A program made the position numbers and the translations under genes. DNA of 64,000 bases. It comes from Ferrimicrobium acidiphilum DSM 19497 (GTDB taxonomy: Bacteria; Actinomycetota; Acidimicrobiia; Acidimicrobiales; Acidimicrobiaceae). This document shows, piece after piece, positions 9,137-16,628 of this stretch. Position 1 is the first letter of the stretch. Each line of letters opens with the position of its first letter. Location of the stretch: NCBI RefSeq assembly GCF_000949255.1, contig NZ_JXUW01000009.1, forward strand, positions 37-64,036, given 5' to 3'. Below the pieces are notes generated by a model that was not told the DNA's origin, did not search any database, and saw only the letters and a program-made list of their open reading frames with translations.

Positions 9137-9952
9137 GTGTCGGTAACTCTGGCTACCTATAATCGCCTTGCAGGGTTTCTCAATTCGGAGATCGCCCTTC
9201 AACTCGGGGATGGGCGTAGCTACCTTGTGGAGCACCGCCTGAGCCCTCTGCTGATTCGTTTCGGGGTCGACAGCCTTGATGAGCTGGTTTGTCAACTCGT
9301 CGGGGATCGTGATCCGCTTCTCATACAGGCGGTGATCGATGCAATGGTAACATCAGAGACCTCCTTTTTTAGGGAGCCTGCGACATTTGATCTTGTGCGC
9401 ACTAGGGTGATTCCCCGTCTCTTTGAGGAACGCCAAGGGAGAGCACTTCGAGTCTGGTCGGGTGCCGCTGCCTCCGGGCAGGAGGCGTACTCGGTTGCAA
9501 TGCTACTCATTGACCGATTCCCGTCACTGGCTAGAACAGCAAACATACTCGCCACCGATGTGTCGTTTCGCATGGTTCAGCGGACGCGTCTTGGTTGGTA
9601 CTCCGAGCTCGAAGTGGAGCGAGGGCTTCCACGTCCTCTCCTGGGACGTTTCCTGGTGCCTGAACGCAATGGTTATAAAGTGCGACCTGAACTTGCCGCC
9701 TTGGTTGCGGCGAGACAGATGAACTTGGCGAAACCTTGGCAAGTGTTGGGAACCTTCGACCTCGTCTTTTTGCGCAACATCCTAATCTATTTCTCCCCTG
9801 AGGTCAAGAGGCGCGTAGCCGGGCAGCTGGTAGAGCATCTTAATCCAGGGAGTGTCGTTGTCATGGCTGCAGCTGAGTCATTGCCAGACATAGGTAGACG
9901 CTTTGAGAAGGTGGTGGCCACTGAGTCTCATATTCTCCGCTTTGTTGGCTAG
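9137..9952 (+). CDS. cheR: CheR receptor methyltransferase
   Basis: SAM-dependent methylation of receptor glutamates, the partner of CheB. An N-terminal helical domain is followed by SETSFFREP (family form NETxFFRd), a SAM-binding loop WSGAAASGQEAYSVAML, ILATDVS and the motif FDLVFLRNILIYF. The length of 271 aa is normal. It starts with GTG. No receptor gene (MCP) is in the window, so the receptors are encoded elsewhere. Confidence 0.94.
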   Translation: MSVTLATYNRLAGFLNSEIALQLGDGRSYLVEHRLSPLLIRFGVDSLDELVCQLVGDRDPLLIQAVIDAMVTSETSFFREPATFDLVRTRVIPRLFEERQGRALRVWSGAAASGQEAYSVAMLLIDRFPSLARTANILATDVSFRMVQRTRLGWYSELEVERGLPRPLLGRFLVPERNGYKVRPELAALVAARQMNLAKPWQVLGTFDLVFLRNILIYFSPEVKRRVAGQLVEHLNPGSVVVMAAAESLPDIGRRFEKVVATESHILRFVG

Positions 9953-10008
9953 TCGCGAGGAGCTGCCTTAACGCAACCCACTTTCATATGGGCTCCTAGC
10001 GGTCCATA

Positions 10009-10038
10009 TTGGTAATTTCAGACAAACTTGGCCATACT
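10009..10038 (+). promoter_or_regulatory. Candidate sigma-70 promoter before the GntR gene
   Basis: TTGGTA (10009-10014) and CATACT (10033-10038) with an 18-base spacer resemble -35/-10 boxes and lie 28 bases before the GTG of the GntR gene, suggesting a new transcript starts here after cheR. Confidence 0.3.
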
Positions 10039-10065
10039 GTTTGAGGGAGGTATCTGTTAGCAGCC

Positions 10066-10821
10066 GTGGTCAAGTCCAATACCGTGCCGTTGTCTCACAG
10101 CGCCTATGTGAGTATTCGTTCGGCGATCGTATCACTCGCGATCGAGCCGGGAAGCTTTCTGCTGGATCGCGATATTGCTGATCTGGTCGGTGCATCTAGA
10201 ACACCGGTTCGCGAAGCGTTGGCGCGTCTTGAGGTAGAGGGGTGGCTAGAGTCAGTTCCACGCAAGGGGTATCGCGTGCGCCTCATCGATTTTGGAGAGC
10301 TGCCGGAGGTCTCTGAGATGATCGCGAGTCTGGAGGCAGCTGCGGCGACTCGTCTCGCCAAAACTCCAAATGCAGTCGTGTTCTCTATGTTGCGAGAGCT
10401 TAACGAGCAGATGGTTGCTGGGGTTGAACATGAGAACCCAGATGAGTTCATCCTGCTCGATGACCGATTTCATCGAGTTCTGCTTGGGGAGGCGGCTCAC
10501 TATCCTCTGAGCGGTGGTGTCTATGCGTTGCTTGTCGATCAGCTCCATCGTGCTCGGCTGATGATGCCACCAACAGTCGCTGAGCAGGACCACCATGTGA
10601 ACGAGCACCGGTTGCTGATTCTCTCCATGGAGCTCGGTGATAGTCAGGCGGCATCGCTTCTCTCGCGGAGTCATCGAATGCGTATCGTCGAGCGGTTGAG
10701 CCGACTGATGGTCCAGGGTCACGAGGCAGATGAATCCGCGCCTGCAGGTCAACTTATCGTTCCACGCCCCAAGTCGCGGATGAGTTTGCGTCGACTCCGC
10801 GAAACTAGGCAAGAACCTTAA
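10066..10821 (+). CDS. GntR-family (FadR/FCD subfamily) transcriptional regulator
   Basis: DNA-binding repressor or activator responding to a small organic acid. The N-terminal winged helix (about 15-75) shows IADLVGASRTPVREALARLEVEGWLE, the GntR signature. The C-terminal part (about 90-220) is all-helical FCD-like with spaced His/Asp residues (LLDDRFHRVLL, VNEHRLLILSMELGD) that usually bind a metal. The ligand is unknown. It sits between cheR and cheY on the same strand, an unusual companion for chemotaxis genes, which suggests metabolic control of the downstream cheY-cheX genes or an unrelated insertion. It starts at GTG 10066, with GGGAGG rather far upstream (15 bases). Confidence 0.85.
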   Translation: MVKSNTVPLSHSAYVSIRSAIVSLAIEPGSFLLDRDIADLVGASRTPVREALARLEVEGWLESVPRKGYRVRLIDFGELPEVSEMIASLEAAAATRLAKTPNAVVFSMLRELNEQMVAGVEHENPDEFILLDDRFHRVLLGEAAHYPLSGGVYALLVDQLHRARLMMPPTVAEQDHHVNEHRLLILSMELGDSQAASLLSRSHRMRIVERLSRLMVQGHEADESAPAGQLIVPRPKSRMSLRRLRETRQEP

Positions 10822-10878
10822 GCCCCCTTAATTAGCTGCCGATATGGCCGGATGGGGGCCGACTCTGGAGGTTGTGGA

Positions 10879-11244
10879 ATGAGGATCTTGGTGGTCGACG
10901 ATTCGCGTGCAATGCGACTCATCGTGATGCGCCAGTTGCGTCAAGCTGGTTTTGATGACGCCGAGTTTATCGAGGCCCAGGATGGGGTGGAGGCGCTGCA
11001 GCGCTTGAGCGAGTCGGTGGTAGACCTAGTGCTCTCGGACTGGAACATGCCGGAGATGAACGGGCTCGAATTTTTACGCGAGCTTCGTTCTCAAGGTGAG
11101 CAGGTTCCGTTTGGCTTTGTTACATCTGAAGGAACTCCTGACATGGTTCGCCTCGCCCGTGAATCAGGGGCCTCGTTCCTGATCTCCAAGCCATTTACTC
11201 CCGATAATTTCCGCGATGCCCTAGATGCAGTCGGAGTCCGGTGA
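10879..11244 (+). CDS. cheY: CheY-like response regulator
   Basis: Single receiver domain of 121 aa that, when phosphorylated by CheA, acts on the flagellar motor. All key residues are present: Asp7-Asp8, phospho-Asp54 in LVLSDWNMPEMNG, Thr/Ser in FVTSEG and Lys in LISKPFTP. The start is set at ATG 10879, with GGAGG eight bases upstream, rather than 10852, because the family begins MRILVVDDS. It overlaps the next gene at GTGA. Confidence 0.92.
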   Translation: MRILVVDDSRAMRLIVMRQLRQAGFDDAEFIEAQDGVEALQRLSESVVDLVLSDWNMPEMNGLEFLRELRSQGEQVPFGFVTSEGTPDMVRLARESGASFLISKPFTPDNFRDALDAVGVR

Positions 11245-11711
11245 CAATGCAGATGACGCAGTGGTCGAGTGCCTTGCTTGACGGTATTCACTCACTCGAA
11301 GGAGGGATCTTGCCTTCGTTGGTCGGTGAGCCTGAGATTCATGACGAGGGTATCCCAGCTAACCTGCCTGGCGCATGGGTCGGCCTGGTTGGTGATCGGT
11401 TATCATTGCAGTTGGGGCTGGTGGCAGAGTTCGTGACCTTGGAACTTCTCACCGCGAACATGATTGGCAAACGTGATAACCTGACCGATCTGGAGATCAC
11501 GGATGCAATCGCCGAAGTGGTGAATGTCATTGGTGGAGTAGCCAAGAGGATGGTAATCGAGGCCGACCCCAGTCTGCGCTCTGGCTTGCCAATGTTCCTC
11601 TTCGGGCGTCTTCGAGTGCCAACCGGGACGACGAGTGAGGTCTTCCGGCTGTCGACCGCGCTAGGTGAACTGCACCTCGTATCAATCAGTGACAGTAGTG
11701 ACGAGCTATGA
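11241..11711 (+). CDS. cheX: CheX-type CheY-P phosphatase, first copy
   Basis: Likely removes phosphate from CheY, ending the motor signal. The central helix AIAEVVNVIGGVAK carries the CheC/CheX/FliY active-site pattern E-x-x-N. The length of 156 aa fits CheX (about 150). The start overlaps the cheY stop (GTGA); an ATG two codons later is an alternative. The direct coupling to cheY supports the phosphatase role. Confidence 0.75.
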   Translation: MTMQMTQWSSALLDGIHSLEGGILPSLVGEPEIHDEGIPANLPGAWVGLVGDRLSLQLGLVAEFVTLELLTANMIGKRDNLTDLEITDAIAEVVNVIGGVAKRMVIEADPSLRSGLPMFLFGRLRVPTGTTSEVFRLSTALGELHLVSISDSSDEL

Positions 11712-12238
11712 TCATCGAAGCGTCTTCGCGTCTTCTTCTGCCGAGCTTGGATGAACTCGAGTCTGTACTTTCGAATCTGATGGATGCACCCCTGCTGGCG
11801 GACCGCTACCGCAAGGGAAGCCCGCTTCCTGAGTTCTATCTTGCCGGCCTCTACTGTGATCAAAATGACGTCCTACGGTCTCTGATCCAGGTGGATTTCT
11901 CCTTTGCGCTCTATTGTGGAGCGCGGCTGTCGCTGATTCCCGCAGGAGTGATCGAGGAGTCAAAGGCTAGTGGCGAACTCACTGACACAATAGTTGCAAA
12001 CGTACATGAGATCCTGAATATATTTGGACTCCTGTTTAATGAACAGCGACCAAATGCACCTAGGGCACGACTGACGAAGCTGGTTCTGGTGGACGAGTTG
12101 CCCGAGGAGGGGCAGGAGCTGTTACGATCCCCTGGATTGCAAGGGATTGATGTCGCTGTCTCTTGGCGCGACCGAAGGCCGGTTGGCGCACTGTCGATAC
12201 GGCTGTTGCCTAAGGCTCCCGTGGATTATGCAGGTTGA
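11708..12238 (+). CDS. Second CheX/CheC-like protein
   Basis: Starts in an ATGA overlap with the first CheX-like gene. At 176 aa it shares that gene's layout but little identity: a helix VANVHEILNIFGLLF again gives the E-x-x-N pattern, and the N-terminal part resembles the domain ahead of the CheX helix. It is probably a paralogue that forms a pair with its neighbour or has a different target; CheC-type proteins often act as partners. The call is weaker than for the first copy because the rest of the sequence is not recognisable. Confidence 0.55.
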   Translation: MIIEASSRLLLPSLDELESVLSNLMDAPLLADRYRKGSPLPEFYLAGLYCDQNDVLRSLIQVDFSFALYCGARLSLIPAGVIEESKASGELTDTIVANVHEILNIFGLLFNEQRPNAPRARLTKLVLVDELPEEGQELLRSPGLQGIDVAVSWRDRRPVGALSIRLLPKAPVDYAG

Positions 12239-12618
12239 GCGGATACTCAACTGAGTGAATTGCGTTGGCTCGATGCAACTGGATCGACATGCAAATGACA
12301 GGATGTTGCTTGTCTGGTAGTTAGACGCCGATTCATTTCACGTCATTAGAATCGCCAACACTCGCCTTGATGAGACGAGGAGACGAGTACAACAGAACAT
12401 CCTTGGTCACAGAGGCAGAGGTGGGGATCCACTCTATCGCATCCGGCGACTCCTTAATATGGCCAAGGAGAAGCTCACCGAGGGTGCCAACGATAAACTT
12501 ACTCGCTTCCTTGAGGCTGGAGATCCAGACAACGAGGTAGCTACCGCATGGCGAGCCAAGGAGTCCTTACGAGAGTTCTACACCTATCGTGACTTAGGAA
12601 CTTGCCAGAGACCACCTC

Positions 12619-12624
12619 GATGCG
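12619..12624. repeat. Target-site duplication of the IS3 element (left copy)
   Basis: GATGCG at 12619-12624 recurs at 14187-14192, immediately outside the IS3 element. Joining the two sides at one copy restores the ISL3 reading frame ...CTC GAT GCG CTT ATC..., so these are the duplicated target bases (five or six, depending on where the IS end is drawn). Confidence 0.8.
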
Positions 12625-12692
12625 GAAGGTCTCTACAGAATATGTACGAAGTACTCATCAGTTTAATATCCAAAACGTTAACTTCCGGCCGG

Positions 12693-13592
12693 CTAAGGAC
12701 TCTCTTTCATCTCCTCTTCACTTGGTCGGTTGATCCAGACCTCGGTGTTGAGGGTGGGTGGGGTCGGAATCTTGTTTACAAAGCGTTCGGGGTGGTTTTG
12801 ATAGGCGCCTTTGAGAACCTCAGCTCTTCGTTCGGTAATCGCTTCGGCGTATCCCTCATGGACATCAGCTGGGGTCATGAGTGCAATGCCTGAATGGTGG
12901 TGTTCGTACTGGTACCAGCTGAAGAACTTTGCAAAGAAGATCCTCGCCTCTTCGATGGTTTCAAAGCGTTCAGGGAAGTCCCCTCGGTACTTCAAGGTTT
13001 TGAACTGGGCTTCTGAGTAGGGGTTGTCATTAGATGTATGGGGACGTGAGTGGCTCTTTCTCACCCCGAGGGTGGCAAGGAACTCCGCAACGCTGTGTGA
13101 AGCCATCGAGGCTCCATTATCGGCATGAATCGTCAACTGGTTCGGATCTACGCCTTCTTTGGTGATCGCCTCATCCATGAGCTCTCTGGCGAGCTCAGCA
13201 CTCTCGTGATCTTCGATCCTCCAACCCATGATTGATCGAGAGTAGATGTCTAAGATCACATAGAGCTGCCAGTAGATCCCCTTGGAGGGACCCTTGAGCT
13301 TGCTTATGTCCCAACTCCAAACCTGGCCTGGTCCCGTCGCTAGGAGCTCTGGCTTTACCCGGGTGGGATGTGTTGCTTGGCGTCGTCGCTCTCGTGTCTC
13401 ACCAGCCTCGGCCAAGATTCGATAGATGGTGGCCACTGAGGCGAGATAGATACCCTCATCGAGAAGCGTGGCATAGATCTCGCGGACCGAGGAGTCACAG
13501 AAACGTTCCGAGTGACACACCTCCAAGATGTGGGCGCGCTCGGCATCACTTAGACGCCTTGGGCTCGGCTTTCTTGGCTTTGGTTCTCTCAC
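12693..13592 (-). CDS. IS3-family transposase OrfB (catalytic part)
   Basis: rve-type DDE integrase: first Asp in WSWDISKLKG, second in TIHADNGASM, Glu in NPYSEAQFK, preceded by an HTH_21-like region. The listed start is a GTG, but the frame is open further upstream, past the end of orfA, in the -1 frame relative to orfA. The working enzyme is therefore probably an OrfAB fusion made by ribosomal frameshifting, as in other IS3 elements. It ends before the inverted end at 12628. Confidence 0.9.
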   Translation of the reverse strand: MREPKPRKPSPRRLSDAERAHILEVCHSERFCDSSVREIYATLLDEGIYLASVATIYRILAEAGETRERRRQATHPTRVKPELLATGPGQVWSWDISKLKGPSKGIYWQLYVILDIYSRSIMGWRIEDHESAELARELMDEAITKEGVDPNQLTIHADNGASMASHSVAEFLATLGVRKSHSRPHTSNDNPYSEAQFKTLKYRGDFPERFETIEEARIFFAKFFSWYQYEHHHSGIALMTPADVHEGYAEAITERRAEVLKGAYQNHPERFVNKIPTPPTLNTEVWINRPSEEEMKESP

Positions 13593-13681
13593 CGGGGGAT
13601 CTACCAGGTAGTAATAGCTTGAACGCGCAATACCAAGACAATCGCAGGCATTCTCTAAACCAATGGTCTCCCTTAGTTCAT

Positions 13682-14113
13682 CTACTCCTTTGACAATGGC
13701 GGCGTTGGCTCTCGTAGATCCTCGGCACTCCCTTGCGAGAGCTCTTCTAGCAGTGCCGATAATTTTCCCTGGACTTCAATTACCTTTCGTGATTTAGCCA
13801 GCTCCAGGCGAAGTCTCTCATTCTCACGTTCGAGTTCTCTTAGCCGAGCTCTCTCTGGATTGGTCTTTGGTCCACGTTTTCGCGAGAGTGCCTTTGCACT
13901 CTGTTGGTCAATCACCCGCCTCCACTCGGTAATCTGAGACGAGAAGAGTCCCTCTCGTCGCAAGAGCTCACCCTTTTGTCCCTGGGGACAGGAGTCGTAC
14001 TCTTTTAAGATCCTCGCCTTATAACTCGGGGAGAGTACCCGTCTCGTTGCTTTGGGTGGGACCATCACCTCTTGGGTTGTTTTGTTCTCCACCGTCTCAT
14101 CGTAGGTAGCCAT
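13682..14113 (-). CDS. IS3-family OrfA (DNA-binding part)
   Basis: 143 aa with an N-terminal helix-turn-helix (YKARILKEYDSC, LRREGLFSSQITEWRR) and a C-terminal leucine-zipper-like coiled coil (RLRELERENERLRLELAKSRKV), as in IS3-family OrfA. The stop (TAG) lies inside the open orfB frame, so a -1 shift in the last codons would give the full transposase. Confidence 0.88.
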   Translation of the reverse strand: MATYDETVENKTTQEVMVPPKATRRVLSPSYKARILKEYDSCPQGQKGELLRREGLFSSQITEWRRVIDQQSAKALSRKRGPKTNPERARLRELERENERLRLELAKSRKVIEVQGKLSALLEELSQGSAEDLREPTPPLSKE

Positions 14114-14455
14114 CTCAACATCTCAGCCTTCTCGCCCTCATTGAATTATTTTTCAATCCGCGCACATACTGATACTGAGACCTAGGGATGCGCTTATCAG
14201 TGACTTCACCGACAACCAACGACCTCCCGAGGTCCAGCTACTTGGGAGAACCTTGCGTGGCTGGCATGATGAGATCCTGGCCCAATAGAGACAATAGGGC
14301 ACAGCTCCTTTGCGACCAATGGACCGACAGAGTCGATGAACAACCTCATTAAGCGGATCAAGCGCACCGCCTTTGGGATGACCAACTTTGCAAACTCATA
14401 GATTAGAGCGCTGGTAAGCCCGACTGGTCACTGCTAGCTACGGTTACCCCGGTGA

Positions 14456-14984
14456 CAACGCATATCTCTAGCGCACTTGGTTCGTAACCCGAACCAACTA
14501 ACCCAATAAGTAAGACGCCAGGGAGAACCCCTTGTCCCCTCTTGCCCGTTCACGGGTTGTGTAGCTTGGAACTCTCCAAATGACGGCCCCAATCTGGCCA
14601 ATCACCTCAGATGCGCTCAACAACTTGCCGATTCCTGGTCGATCTTGGTACCGGATTACCGCTAGTTTCTGAAGATCCCCAAACCCACCTTGGCAAGTGG
14701 GTATAAGTGCCGAAATTGCAGACTAGAACCCGAAGTCCCATCGGCTTCTTAGATAATACAGGCGTGCACTGCGGAGTGGCTTGATCGTCGCCGTATCGGC
14801 TATCTGGGTTCTGAGGCGAGGTAAACACCGAGAGCGGGTACTGGATCTGCTATCTGTACGTCCTTCAGCTCTTGGGTCCGAATTTGGTTTGCGGGTGTTG
14901 GCGTCTATGACCCACTGCGCCATGGAGGAAGCAGTAGGCTCCGACTTAGCACAATACGTGCTTGGTTGAGCGGCATTCGAGGGA
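14456..14984. other. Gene-free stretch after the ISL3 relic
   Basis: No frame with coding character was found; short open frames on both strands are unlike known proteins. It is probably the decayed 3' part of the ISL3 element and flanking DNA. No tRNA or clear terminator is seen. Confidence 0.5.
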
Positions 14985-15692
14985 TTAGCCTACTTCTAAC
15001 GTACGTCTATCCAATAAGTCGCTGACGATCGATAGTTCAGCGGGTTCCCCATTTTGGAAGGCTCCGACGCTGCCTTGACCGAGCACTTGGATCTTGCGGT
15101 CGTGATCGTAGACCAGCGCGGTTTGGGCGTCGATCTCGACCATCACCGTTGGTGCGTGAACCAGATGTATGGTGCGATCGCGGATCGACAGCGAGCGTTG
15201 GTCGGCGTGAGGGAGAATCGCTAGGTTAGGGATTACACCAAGGCCGATGGTGAGAGCGCCACCACGCGGGTCGATCATAGGGTCACCGAGCACCATCGCC
15301 GAAGCTGAGGATGCTATCAAGGTTGTTCCCTGCGCCCAGGCCTGTCTGAGTGCCTTTAGGGTTGGTGTAGCTGTAAGCGCTGACCGGAGATGGAGCGGCG
15401 ACCCCCCAATACAATAGAGAACCTCGGCTTCGGTAAGTTTTGCCGCCAGCTTCTCATCGAGGGCGTTGGACCGGCTATAGATCTCGATGACATCGACCTC
15501 CACGCCAAGAGATCGCAGATAGGTGGTTCCGTTTTCAATCGCTCGGTCAGGTCTTTCAAAGGCCGCTGCTGTTGGAAACAGGCTGACGCGTCGAGCGTGG
15601 ACTCTGGTAAGAATCTCTTCGTCGAAGGTACAGAAGGGGCCGAATTCGTCTCCGCCGACGAGAGCAATTGTGCCATAGTGTGTAGTCTTCAT
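14985..15692 (-). CDS. S51-family (cyanophycinase / peptidase E-like) protein
   Basis: Class-I glutamine-amidotransferase-like fold with a Ser nucleophile. Visible are TIALVGGDEF at the N-terminus, SLFPTAAAFE, CIGGSPLHL and the nucleophile-elbow region IASSASAMVLGDPM (usual form G-x-S-A-G). Length 235 aa. Family members cleave Asp-containing dipeptides or cyanophycin; no cyanophycin synthetase is nearby, so the substrate is open. The altered elbow (SASA rather than SAGA) is a caution about activity. Confidence 0.7.
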   Translation of the reverse strand: MKTTHYGTIALVGGDEFGPFCTFDEEILTRVHARRVSLFPTAAAFERPDRAIENGTTYLRSLGVEVDVIEIYSRSNALDEKLAAKLTEAEVLYCIGGSPLHLRSALTATPTLKALRQAWAQGTTLIASSASAMVLGDPMIDPRGGALTIGLGVIPNLAILPHADQRSLSIRDRTIHLVHAPTVMVEIDAQTALVYDHDRKIQVLGQGSVGAFQNGEPAELSIVSDLLDRRTLEVG

Positions 15693-15759
15693 GTTGTCCC
15701 AAGCCTAGCCAGTATTGGGACCGTGGTTGACTGCGGTCATCGGTGAGGTTGAAAACCTG

Positions 15760-15771
15760 TACGCTTGGTGT
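15760..15771 (+). promoter_or_regulatory. Leaderless-type -10 box before the 3-hydroxyacyl-CoA dehydrogenase
   Basis: TACGCT (15760-15765) followed by six bases and the GTG start at 15772, with no Shine-Dalgarno in range. This spacing puts the transcript start at or next to the start codon. Confidence 0.45.
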
Positions 15772-16623
15772 GTGCAGGTTTCTCGCGTAGGTGTAGTTGG
15801 TGGGGGGACGATGGCCTCCGGTATCGTCGAGGCGTGTGTCTTGGCCGAGTATGACGTCATAGTTCGTACTCGCTCAGAGGCGGCATCTCGTTCTGTTAAG
15901 GTAGCACTGGAGAGACAGCTTCGAAGGCGACTGACGCGCAATGAGATTGACGATGAGCGCTACGATACAGCGACGTCATTGGTTCGATATACCACCGAGA
16001 TCGAGGAGCTCTACGATCGTCACCTGGTCATAGAGTCGGTCATCGAGGACATCGAGGTTAAGAAACACCTATTTGGACAGCTCGATCATATTCTCATCGA
16101 GGGTGCGTTGATAGCAACCAATACCTCGACCCTCCCAGTGATGGCGCTAGCTGCGAGCACCAAGCGGCCAGAGTTGGTTCTCGGACTCCATTTCTTCAAT
16201 CCGGTGAGCAGACTTCCGCTGGTGGAGGTAGTCCGCTCACTCGTCGTCGACCCTGAAGTGTTAGAGACGGGTGTGAGCTTTGTCAAGACTCTTGGCAAGG
16301 AGCCGGTGATCGTCAACGATGAGGCCGGGTTTGTGGTCAACGCGCTCCTGTTTCCTTATTTGAACACCGCAGTTCGGCTCCTCGAGCGTGGAGTCGCGGC
16401 GAAGGAGGACATCGATAGGGCGATGATGCTCGGCTGCAACTACCCTATGGGACCGCTTGCCTTGCTCGACCTCGTTGGACTCGACGTCGCAGTCGCCATC
16501 CTTGAACGCCTTTATGAGGAGACCGGTGATCCAGCCATGTTGGCCGCCCCTACGCTTCGCCGGATGCGTGAAGCTGGTCATTTGGGACGCAAGTCTGGTC
16601 GTGGGTTCTATGACTATGGGTAG
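15772..16623 (+). CDS. 3-hydroxybutyryl-CoA dehydrogenase
   Basis: NAD(P)-dependent oxidation of (S)-3-hydroxybutyryl-CoA to acetoacetyl-CoA, or the reverse. The Rossmann motif VGVVGGGTMASGI sits at the N-terminus; NTSTLPV, LGLHFFNPVSRLPLVEVV and GFVVNALLFPYLNTAV follow; the C-terminal helical domain ends GRKSGRGFYDYG, a family hallmark. Starting at GTG 15772 gives 283 aa, the usual size; the frame is open further upstream but that part is not conserved. It is followed after 5 bases by a B12-dependent mutase, suggesting a shared role in C4 acyl-CoA metabolism. Confidence 0.9.
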   Translation: MQVSRVGVVGGGTMASGIVEACVLAEYDVIVRTRSEAASRSVKVALERQLRRRLTRNEIDDERYDTATSLVRYTTEIEELYDRHLVIESVIEDIEVKKHLFGQLDHILIEGALIATNTSTLPVMALAASTKRPELVLGLHFFNPVSRLPLVEVVRSLVVDPEVLETGVSFVKTLGKEPVIVNDEAGFVVNALLFPYLNTAVRLLERGVAAKEDIDRAMMLGCNYPMGPLALLDLVGLDVAVAILERLYEETGDPAMLAAPTLRRMREAGHLGRKSGRGFYDYG

Positions 16624-16628
16624 ATTAA

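Larger units (their letters stand above)
12625..14186 (-). mobile_element. Intact IS3-family insertion sequence
   Basis: About 1.56 kb with imperfect inverted ends: GGTCTCTACAGAATATGTACG from 12628, and GGTCTCAGTATCAGTATGTGCG read inward from 14182 on the opposite strand. It holds orfA and orfB on the minus strand with a -1 frame overlap, no stop codons and complete catalytic residues, so it is probably recent and able to move. A second, broken copy of the same IS lies at 23440-23736. Confidence 0.88.
12321..14455 (+). pseudogene. ISL3-family transposase, decayed and split by an IS3 element
   Basis: Two pieces of one actinobacterial-type ISL3 transposase. The 5' piece (12321-12624) reads DADSFHVIRIANTRLDE, then PLYRIRRLL and TAWRAKESLREFY, with a frameshift near 12597. 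The 3' piece (14187-14455) reads ALISDFTDNQRPPEVQLLG, stops at CAATAG, then resumes as TNGPTESMNNLIKRIKRTAFG and KPDWSLLATVTP with further stops and indels. The N-terminal third is absent. It belongs to a different subgroup from the ISL3 element at the left edge of the window. Confidence 0.85.
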
